Below, one piece after another: positions 7,101 through 12,907 of a stretch of 12,907 nucleotides of DNA (position 1 is its first letter; every line of letters begins with the position of its first letter). The notes under the pieces were generated by a model, which saw nothing but the letters and a program-made list of their open reading frames with translations, did not search any database and was not told the DNA's origin. This DNA comes from Austwickia sp040006675 (GTDB taxonomy: Bacteria; Actinomycetota; Actinomycetes; Actinomycetales; Dermatophilaceae), in contig JBDTWM010000082.1 of the NCBI GenBank assembly GCA_040006675.1, positions 1-12,907 of the forward strand, read 5' to 3'. A program made the position numbers and the translations under genes.

Positions 7101-10100
7101 GCTCTCAGCCGTACGACCGACACGGTCCAGAAGGAGGCGAGCCCCCAGACTCGTGCCGCGTTGCGCCTCATCGCGCGTCGTACGTGGCACTTCTTCGACA
7201 CCTTCGTCACGGCGGACGAGAACCATCTGCCTCCGGACAACTATCAGGAGAACCCGCACGGCGTCGTCGCGCACCGCACCTCCCCGACGAACATCGGGCT
7301 CTACCTGCTCGCGGTCGTCGGCGCGCGCGACTTCGGCTGGATCGGGCTGGCCGACGCGGTGTCGCGGATCGAGGCCACGTTGGAGACGATGGGAAGGCTC
7401 GACCGTTACCGGGGGCACATCTTCAACTGGATCGACACCCAGACGCTGACCCCGTTGCAGCCTCGGTACGTCTCCACGGTCGACAGCGGCAACCTCGCCG
7501 GGCATCTCATCGTGCTGGCCCAGTCGTGTGCGGAATGGCAGGCGGACCTGGACGCCGCGTTGATCCCGCGCGCGGCCGGCCTCGACGACACCCTCGACGC
7601 GCTCACGCATGCCCTCGACCGCCTCCCCTCGGGCAGGGAGGGCGTGTCGGCGGCGCGCGCCGCCGCGGAGCAGGCTCGCGTCGCCGCGGAGCAGGCCGAG
7701 GCGGCGGTCTGGCGCCACGGGTCGCCGGGTGAGGCACTGATGACGTCTGCTCGCGCCCTCGTCGAGGCGCTGGCTCTCCTGCAGGACGACCTTTTCGGCG
7801 CGGAGGCTCACGGACTCGCGCAGGCCCTGGTGCGGGCGATCGAGGGCCAACGGCGGGATGCCGAGCTCACGGATGACCGGCGGGCGCAGCTCGCGCGGGC
7901 GCTCGCGCGGGTCGCGGAGGCGGCCATGCGCGAGGTGGACCAGATGGACTTCGCGTTCCTGTACCACCGTCAGCGTCACCTGCTGTCCATCGGCTACCAC
8001 GCCGGCATGGGAGAGCTCGACGACAGCTGCTACGACCTGCTCGCCAGCGAGGCCCGCCTCGCGAGCTTCCTCGCCGTCGCCAAGGGCGACGTGCGCACCC
8101 GCCACTGGTTCATGCTGGGGCGCGGCGTCACGGGTGTCGGCGGGCGGGCCGTGCTGCAGTCGTGGTCAGGGTCGATGTTCGAGTACCTCATGCCCGACCT
8201 CGTCATGCGTAACCCCCTCGGCAGCCTGCTCGACACCACGTCGCATTACGTGGTGCGCCGGCAGATCGAGTACGCGCGTGAGCGGGGCGCCCCCTGGGGG
8301 GTGTCGGAGGCGGCGTACAACGCGCGAGACCTGGGGTACACCTACCAGTACTCACCGTTCGGGGTCCCCGGCCTCGGCATGGTCCGTGGGCTCGCGGACA
8401 ACCTCGTCATCGCCCCGTACGCGACCGGACTGGCCGCCATGGTCGACCCCGATGCCGCGGTGGCCAACTATGCCGCGCTGGCCGCCGTGGGGGCCTCCGG
8501 CCATTACGGGTTCTACGAGTCCGTCGACTTCACTCCCGAACGGGTGCCCGATGGTCTGCGGCATGTCGTCGTCCAGTGCTACATGTCGCATCACCAGGGT
8601 ATGACCCTGCTGGCCGTGCACAACGTGCTGCTGAGCGGAACGATGCGCCGCCGCTTCCACGCCGCACCGATGGTCCGCGCTTCGGAGCTGCTGCTGCAGG
8701 AGCGGGCGCCGCGGCATGTCCCGGTGACCCACGGCGAACCGGACGGAGCCCACGGGATCGTCCGCGTCGGGCAGCGCTCCGTCGGCGCGAGCGAGCGCAT
8801 CTTCCGCGGCGCGGGCATCCTGACGCCCACCGTCCACCACTTGTCGAACGGGCGTTTCAGCCTGACGCTCACCCCGACCGGCGGCGGCCAGCTGCGCTGG
8901 ATGGGCCACACGATCACGCGGTGGCGCGCCGACCGCACCACCGACGGCGCGGGCGACCACCTATACCTGCGCACGGATAAGGGCGACGTCTGGTCGGCCA
9001 CGCCGCTGCCGGTGCTCGGCCGCCTCTCGCACTCCGACGTGCGTCTGGCGGAGGACCGTGCCGTGTTCCGGCGGCGGCGCCACCGCATCCGGACGGAGCT
9101 CGAATACCGACTCTCGCCCGAGAGCGACGCGATGGTGCGCCGTCTGGTCATCGCGAACGACCGGCGCGAGCCCTACCCGATCACCGTCACGTCGTACGCG
9201 GAACTCGTCCTCGGCCGCGCCGCCGACGACGACGCCCACCCGGTCTTCTCGAAGATGTTCGTCCGCACCGAGTTCGTGCCCGAGCTCGGCGCCTTGGTCG
9301 CCGAGCGGAGGCCGCGCGGGCGTGCGGACTCGCCGGTCTGGGCCGGGCATCTCCTCGACACCGGTGCCGACGAGCCGGTCCGGCCACGGTTCGAGACGGA
9401 CCGTTACAGCTTTCTCGGGCGCGGACGAACCGTCCGGCAGCCGGTATATCCGGCCGTGTCGTCGCATCGTGACGGGAGCGTCGGGCACGTGCTCGACCCG
9501 ATCTTCTCGTTGTCGCACCGCGTGGTCGTGCCCCCAGGGGGCAACGTCACCCTTGACTTCTGGACCTTCGCCGCCGGCAGCCGCGAGGAGCTCGTGCGCG
9601 TGATGGAGGCGCACCGCACCCGGTCGGCATACGATCGCGTGGCGATGCTCGCCTGGACGCAGTCGCAGATGCAGATGCGGCATCTGGGCGTCAGCCCCGA
9701 CGAGGCGGTGATGTTCCAGTCGCTCGCCGGCCACGCCCTCTACCCGCATCCTTCCCTGCAGCCGTCGGCGGACTTCGTGGCGGAGTACGCCGCCCCCCAG
9801 TCGGCGCTATGGCCCCTTGCCATCTCGGGGGATCTGCCGATCGTGGTCGTCCGGGTGGCGTCCGTGGACGATCTGCGCCTCGTACGTCAGATGGTGAAGG
9901 CCTTCGAATTCTGGCGTTCCCATCGTTTTTCGGTGGACGTGGTCCTGCTCAACGAGGAGGCGACCTCCTACATCCAGGCGTTGGACCAGGCCCTCACGAC
10001 CGCCGCGGCGGGCATCCGTCCCCGCACGGGCTCGCCCGACTCCGTCGGGCGGATCTTCGTGGTGCGCAGCGATCATCACCCGGAAGAGACGGTGCAAGCA

Positions 10101-12824
10101 CTCCTTGCGGCCGCCGCGGTGGTCCTCTACGCGCAGCGCGGCGAGCTCGGCGTGCAGATGCCGCCTGCCGTCAGTCGGACCGTGCGACGTGGCGCGGACC
10201 GAGCCCCAGACCTGGCCCTCGGCCGTGCTCCCAGCCGCGCGGCCAGCTCCGTCGTGGCCGGCAGTGTCGTCGGCAGCGACGTCGACGATGCCGTCGGTAG
10301 GGCGCCCAGTGCCGAGCTCAGCGCCGCCGACCGGGGGAGCCCGCAGCCCACCCCGGTCCCCCGGCGCCGGCCGTCCGCCAAGCACAAGTACAGCCACCAA
10401 GGTCTGCAGCCGTTGCTCTACGACAACGGGTACGGCGGGTTCTCCAGCGACGGTCGCGAGTACGTCACCGTCATGGAGCCCGGCTGGCCCACCCCCGCGC
10501 CGTGGAGCAACATCGTCGCCAACGAAGAGTTCGGTTTCATCGCCAGCGCTGAGGGCAGCGGATCGGTCTGGTGGCGCAACAGCCGCGACAACCAGATCAC
10601 TCCGTGGCACAACGACCCGATCTCCGCGCCGGTCTCCGAGGCGATCTACGTCCGCGACCACGACACCGGGCGAGTGAGCACACCGACAGCGGCGCCGATC
10701 GACGACGTGCGGCACATCGCGTGGCACGGGTTCGGCTACACGTCCTACCTGGCCGAGACGCCGGAGCTGCGGATCGACCTGGTGCAGTTCGTGCCGGTCG
10801 TCGACGCCGTCAAGATCGGCTGGCTCAAGCTGACGAACGTCACCGACGAGACGAGATCGGTCACCGTCACCTCGTACCACGACCTCGTCCTCGGCAACGA
10901 CCGGCACGCGGCCGCTCGGCACCTGATCACCGAGGTCGACGCGGAGACGGGCGCGCTGTTCGTGCGCAACCCGTGGAGCACCCAGTTCAGCGACCAGGTG
11001 GTGTTCGTCGACCTGGGCGGGGCGCAGAGCTCGTGCACGGGCGATCGCGGCGAGTTCCTCGGCCCCCAGGGCACCCTCTCGGCGCCCGAGGTCGTCGTCT
11101 CGGGCGCGACCCTGTCGGGCCGGGTCGGGCCGGGGCTCGATCCGTGCGCGGCGCTGCAGCAGCGCGTCGAGATCCGCGCAGGCCAGATTCTGGACGTCCG
11201 GGTGCTGTTGGGCGCCGCGCCGACCGTGGAGGCCGCCCGCGAGCTGGTGCGTCGTTACCGCGACGCGCGTCCGCTGGACGTGCTCACCGAGGTGAAGGAG
11301 AGCTGGCGGAGCAGGCTGGACACGGTCCAGGTCGCGACGCCGGACGGAGCGTTCGACACGATGATGAACGGCTGGCTCCTGTACCAGACGATGTCGAGCC
11401 GCATCCTCGCCCGGGCCGCGTACTATCAGGCCAGCGGCGCGTTCGGCTTCCGCGACCAGCTTCAGGACGGCATGAGCCTCGTGCTCGTGGAGCCCGGTCG
11501 GGCGCGGGCCCACCTGCTGCGCGCCGCCGGGAGACAGTTCGTCGAGGGGGACGTGCAGCACTGGTGGCTGCCTGAAGACGGGTCGGGCATCCGCACCCGG
11601 ATCAGCGACGACGTGGTGTGGCTCGCGTACGCCGCCGCGCGCTATATCCGGGTCACCGGCGACACGGGGGTGCTCGACGAGCGGGTGCCGTACCTCGAAG
11701 GAGAGCTGCTGGCCGACGACCAGCACGAGTCGTATTTCACGCCGGCAGTGTCCCCGCAGGAGGACACCCTGTACACCCACTGTGCGACCGCGCTGCGGCA
11801 CGCGTTCCGGTACGGCGTGCACGGGCTGCCGCTCATCGGGACCGGCGACTGGAACGACGGGATGAACCGGGTGGGCGAGCGCGGACACGGGGAGAGCGTG
11901 TGGCTCGGGTGGTTCCTGCACCGGACGCTCAGCGACTTCCTGCCGTTCGTACAGGCGAGACATGACGAGGTCTTCGAACGCGAATGCCGGGAGCAGCAGG
12001 ATCGGCTTCTCGAGGCGTTGGAGCGCGACGGATGGGACGGCCGCTGGTACCGGCGCGGATACTTCGACGACGGCACCCCGCTCGGCTCGGCCTCACGCAC
12101 CGAGTGCCGCATCGACGGCATCGCCCAGTGCTGGGCTGCCCTGTCCGGCGTCGCCGACCCCGAGCGGGTCGCCGCGGCGATGGCGGCGGTCGAGGAACAC
12201 CTGATCGACGGTCGGGATGGTGTCGCGAAACTGTTCACGCCTCCGTTCGAGCTGTCCGACCCGGATCCGGGCTACATCCGCTCGTACCCGCCGGGGGTCC
12301 GGGAGAACGGCGGCCAGTACACGCACGCGGCCACCTGGTACGTCTTCGCGTACGCCGCGCTGGGGCGGCAGGACAAGGCGGCCGAGATGTTCTCGCTGCT
12401 GAACCCGATCAACCACGCCCTGACGAGCAAAGCGGCCGATACCTATCGGGTCGAGCCATACGTGCTCGCCGCGGACGTGTACGGGGAGGCGCCGTACGTG
12501 GGACGCGGCGGGTGGACGTGGTACACGGGCTCCAGCGGATGGCTCTACCGGGCGGGTCTGGAGGCGATCCTCGGCCTGCGGCGCGAGGCGGGCCATCTGA
12601 TCGTGCGGCCGTGCCTGCCACCCGGGTGGTCCACGGCGAGCGCGCGGCTGGTCTACGGCAGCGCGACGTATGCGGTGGAGTTCCGGGCGAGCGAGGTCTG
12701 GCCGCGCCGGGTGGCGCACCTGGCGCTCGACGGGACGGCGGTCGACGGCGACTCGGTGCCGCTGGCCGACGACGGTGGGGAGCACCACGTGCTGGTGGTC
12801 CTCGAGCCGGACGGCCCCGCGTAG
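4095..12824 (+). CDS. ndvB: Cyclic beta-1,2-glucan synthase, NdvB/ChvB/Cgs type (2909 aa)
   Basis: A giant inner-membrane enzyme expected to polymerise UDP-glucose into beta-1,2-glucan, trim it and close it into a ring. Length is close to proteobacterial Cgs (about 2.8-2.9 thousand residues). Order: repeats and basic tail (1-50); cytoplasmic region starting near PIRSEVFSGERFEQHA (50-430); two membrane helices (about 440-487); GT84-type glucosyltransferase (about 510-830) with D651-S-D653, D766 in SHDLLEG and R797-D-H-R-W801; about four more helices (837-880, 965-1005); GH189-type cyclisation domain (about 1027-1540, interrupted by an Ala-rich helical insert at 1155-1285) with GELDDS, E1405, E1475 and YMSHHQGM (1496-1503); GH94-like beta-sandwich (about 1576-1850); alpha/beta linker; disordered stretch (about 2020-2095); second sandwich; GH94 barrel with FRDQLQD (2452-2458), DWND (2585-2588) and ENGGQYTH (2737-2744). 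All expected motifs are intact. It stands alone behind a stress-type promoter. The symbol is by homology only. Confidence 0.93.
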   Translation: MASTSMASTQAPHTSAPHTSAQGPPLLTKQPPRPQRSRPSRRRPIGRDAWRDRTPIRSEVFSGERFEQHAHSLADGHLVVADAPRVVSLLARLDDNEARILAVTKELLADAHAKRQTSPAAEWIVDNFYAVVKHVRQARRDLPPDYFGVLPKLGDGFLAGHPRVFATVWAYVAHTDSCFDPELLTRFVRAYEQRKPLSLGELWAVPISLRLLLVENLRRVADEVAATALAQRQADRVADAVLDRGHDDPATDIDDAVRAVGPLGPFRPFAVQLMRRLAGQEQTDARAWIARRLDEEGLDPEEIVLAEHREQSAAALTARNIFTSLRLIQDVTWQDWIESVSLMEEDLRANAGYAALDVSTRNLYRSTIEQLARGSGQPELDIARAALQWADYAGQAPRDDVGYWLVDDGRRELEGAIGYRAPWRLRVRRFLSGLGLPGYLGALTLTAGVLIALACVALLVAAPGIPLLSLVILVALASVPFSDLALAFVNHRSARTFAAEILPALALRDGVPEELRTLVVIPSLLSNHDEVEELLASLEMHYLANSGGEIYFALVTDFTDWGEEYSDTDDALFAAAVEGVQRLNRTYEGDRFILLHRPRRFNPAEGVWMGWERKRGKLDELNRLLRGDKDVDLAAMAGRLPGPMRYVLTLDSDTRLPREAARRLVGKLAHPLNRARIDPGTGRVIRGYGILQPRVAPALPMREGTSQFEQLFSTPPGMDRYAFAISDIYQDLFGEGSFAGKGIYDVDVVSATLRGRIPTNSLLSHDLLEGNYARSGLVTDVEVVEQYPEDYLVAAGRDHRWTRGDWQLLPWLFGRGKGLSGLGRWKMFDNLRRSLSPIALILAVLFGIATLSPVALLVWFAILVATFVLPPLLPLGSQLLHWREGMTVRSQVSALLTDLRRALELALVNGVFIAHRAWTMADAAVRALYRMVISHRHLLEWKTAAAAARRGGGAWPSYVRSMRWSLLIPALALALAIWRGPAVVAVCLLPILAWALAPVYAAALSRTTDTVQKEASPQTRAALRLIARRTWHFFDTFVTADENHLPPDNYQENPHGVVAHRTSPTNIGLYLLAVVGARDFGWIGLADAVSRIEATLETMGRLDRYRGHIFNWIDTQTLTPLQPRYVSTVDSGNLAGHLIVLAQSCAEWQADLDAALIPRAAGLDDTLDALTHALDRLPSGREGVSAARAAAEQARVAAEQAEAAVWRHGSPGEALMTSARALVEALALLQDDLFGAEAHGLAQALVRAIEGQRRDAELTDDRRAQLARALARVAEAAMREVDQMDFAFLYHRQRHLLSIGYHAGMGELDDSCYDLLASEARLASFLAVAKGDVRTRHWFMLGRGVTGVGGRAVLQSWSGSMFEYLMPDLVMRNPLGSLLDTTSHYVVRRQIEYARERGAPWGVSEAAYNARDLGYTYQYSPFGVPGLGMVRGLADNLVIAPYATGLAAMVDPDAAVANYAALAAVGASGHYGFYESVDFTPERVPDGLRHVVVQCYMSHHQGMTLLAVHNVLLSGTMRRRFHAAPMVRASELLLQERAPRHVPVTHGEPDGAHGIVRVGQRSVGASERIFRGAGILTPTVHHLSNGRFSLTLTPTGGGQLRWMGHTITRWRADRTTDGAGDHLYLRTDKGDVWSATPLPVLGRLSHSDVRLAEDRAVFRRRRHRIRTELEYRLSPESDAMVRRLVIANDRREPYPITVTSYAELVLGRAADDDAHPVFSKMFVRTEFVPELGALVAERRPRGRADSPVWAGHLLDTGADEPVRPRFETDRYSFLGRGRTVRQPVYPAVSSHRDGSVGHVLDPIFSLSHRVVVPPGGNVTLDFWTFAAGSREELVRVMEAHRTRSAYDRVAMLAWTQSQMQMRHLGVSPDEAVMFQSLAGHALYPHPSLQPSADFVAEYAAPQSALWPLAISGDLPIVVVRVASVDDLRLVRQMVKAFEFWRSHRFSVDVVLLNEEATSYIQALDQALTTAAAGIRPRTGSPDSVGRIFVVRSDHHPEETVQALLAAAAVVLYAQRGELGVQMPPAVSRTVRRGADRAPDLALGRAPSRAASSVVAGSVVGSDVDDAVGRAPSAELSAADRGSPQPTPVPRRRPSAKHKYSHQGLQPLLYDNGYGGFSSDGREYVTVMEPGWPTPAPWSNIVANEEFGFIASAEGSGSVWWRNSRDNQITPWHNDPISAPVSEAIYVRDHDTGRVSTPTAAPIDDVRHIAWHGFGYTSYLAETPELRIDLVQFVPVVDAVKIGWLKLTNVTDETRSVTVTSYHDLVLGNDRHAAARHLITEVDAETGALFVRNPWSTQFSDQVVFVDLGGAQSSCTGDRGEFLGPQGTLSAPEVVVSGATLSGRVGPGLDPCAALQQRVEIRAGQILDVRVLLGAAPTVEAARELVRRYRDARPLDVLTEVKESWRSRLDTVQVATPDGAFDTMMNGWLLYQTMSSRILARAAYYQASGAFGFRDQLQDGMSLVLVEPGRARAHLLRAAGRQFVEGDVQHWWLPEDGSGIRTRISDDVVWLAYAAARYIRVTGDTGVLDERVPYLEGELLADDQHESYFTPAVSPQEDTLYTHCATALRHAFRYGVHGLPLIGTGDWNDGMNRVGERGHGESVWLGWFLHRTLSDFLPFVQARHDEVFERECREQQDRLLEALERDGWDGRWYRRGYFDDGTPLGSASRTECRIDGIAQCWAALSGVADPERVAAAMAAVEEHLIDGRDGVAKLFTPPFELSDPDPGYIRSYPPGVRENGGQYTHAATWYVFAYAALGRQDKAAEMFSLLNPINHALTSKAADTYRVEPYVLAADVYGEAPYVGRGGWTWYTGSSGWLYRAGLEAILGLRREAGHLIVRPCLPPGWSTASARLVYGSATYAVEFRASEVWPRRVAHLALDGTAVDGDSVPLADDGGEHHVLVVLEPDGPA
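4163..4170 (+). repeat. Eight-C homopolymer inside the synthase gene
   Basis: A run of eight C at codons 23-26 lies just after the 15-bp repeats. Loss or gain of one C would shift the frame and abolish the protein. This is a possible slippage site and also a possible sequencing-error site. The current length keeps the frame open. Confidence 0.8.
7661..7696 (+). repeat. 15-bp direct repeat with 21-bp period in the coiled-coil segment
   Basis: CGCCGCGGAGCAGGC occurs at 7661-7675 and again at 7682-7696. The 21-bp period equals one heptad and encodes AAEQARV-AAEQAEA, part of an Ala/Glu/Arg-rich helical stretch of the synthase. This suggests the coiled coil grew by heptad duplication. Confidence 0.7.
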
Positions 12825-12837
12825 GCGGGTGCGGCCC

Positions 12838-12843
12838 TACAGT
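12838..12843 (+). promoter_or_regulatory. -10 box of a probable leaderless transcript
   Basis: TACAGT fits the actinobacterial TANNNT -10 pattern and lies exactly seven bases before the GTG at 12851, the spacing expected when transcription starts at the start codon. No clear -35 box precedes it; the region falls on the end of the synthase gene. Confidence 0.4.
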
Positions 12844-12850
12844 GTCGAAC

Positions 12851-12907
12851 GTGACGCCGGTCGAGACGCAGGACTTCGAGACGCAGGACGGCGACGCGCG
12901 GGACGGC
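12851..12907 (+). CDS. Start of an unidentified gene, cut by the window edge
   Basis: From GTG 12851 the frame is open to the edge, giving VTPVETQDFETQDGDARDG (19 residues). There is no Shine-Dalgarno sequence, but a -10 box sits seven bases upstream, so a leaderless mRNA is likely. The codons include a 12-bp direct repeat (GAGACGCAGGAC at 12863-12874 and 12878-12889) and encode an acidic, probably flexible N-terminus. Nothing more can be said about function. It follows the synthase stop by 26 bases with no terminator seen between them. Confidence 0.45.
   Translation, partial: MTPVETQDFETQDGDARDG

Noticed and set aside
5190..8105. A 971-residue open frame on the minus strand opposite the synthase gene
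   Set aside because: It is antisense to a strongly supported gene and gives Arg/Gln/Asp/Val-rich sequence with no fold or family signal. Such frames are a normal by-product of GC-rich codon use.
9807..11963. A 718-residue open frame on the minus strand
   Set aside because: Same reasoning: antisense to the conserved GH94 part, low-complexity Arg/Val/His/Asp composition and no recognisable motif.

Overview
This is a GC-rich window with SD-type start sites, GTG starts and strong third-position GC bias. Its gene families (small actinobacterial-type membrane protein, DUF6544, DUF4389, GTTT-N15-GGGTAT promoter) point to a high-GC Gram-positive actinobacterium. I cannot place the family or genus.

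Layout. The left third (1-3735) is a set of small single genes in mixed orientation: the 5' end of a dienelactone-hydrolase-like gene (minus, cut by the window edge), a divergent 100-aa membrane protein (plus), a class I SAM methyltransferase (minus), a degenerate scrap of an IS256-family transposase (plus), a DUF6544-type protein (plus), a DUF4389 membrane protein made of two repeats (plus), and a VOC/glyoxalase-fold protein (minus). They look like a housekeeping/stress miscellany rather than one pathway.

The right two thirds (4095-12824) is a single gene for a 2909-aa cyclic beta-1,2-glucan synthase (NdvB/ChvB/Cgs type). It has an N-terminal cytoplasmic region, a membrane-embedded GT84-type glucosyltransferase with DSD and RDHRW motifs, an Ala-rich coiled-coil insert, a GH189-type (glycoamylase-like) cyclisation domain, and a duplicated GH94 beta-sandwich followed by a GH94 barrel carrying DWND. 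One polypeptide would polymerise UDP-glucose, control chain length and close the ring. Directly upstream lies a close match to the actinobacterial SigF/SigB general-stress promoter, which suggests that the glucan is made under stress, perhaps osmotic stress. No glucan exporter gene (NdvA/ChvA type) lies in the window.

A probable leaderless gene begins 26 bases after the giant gene and runs off the right edge.

The most interesting items are the complete cyclic glucan synthase in an apparent Gram-positive, its stress-sigma promoter, its repetitive N-terminus with an eight-C tract, and the transposase relic. I see no CRISPR array, tRNA, rRNA or defence system.
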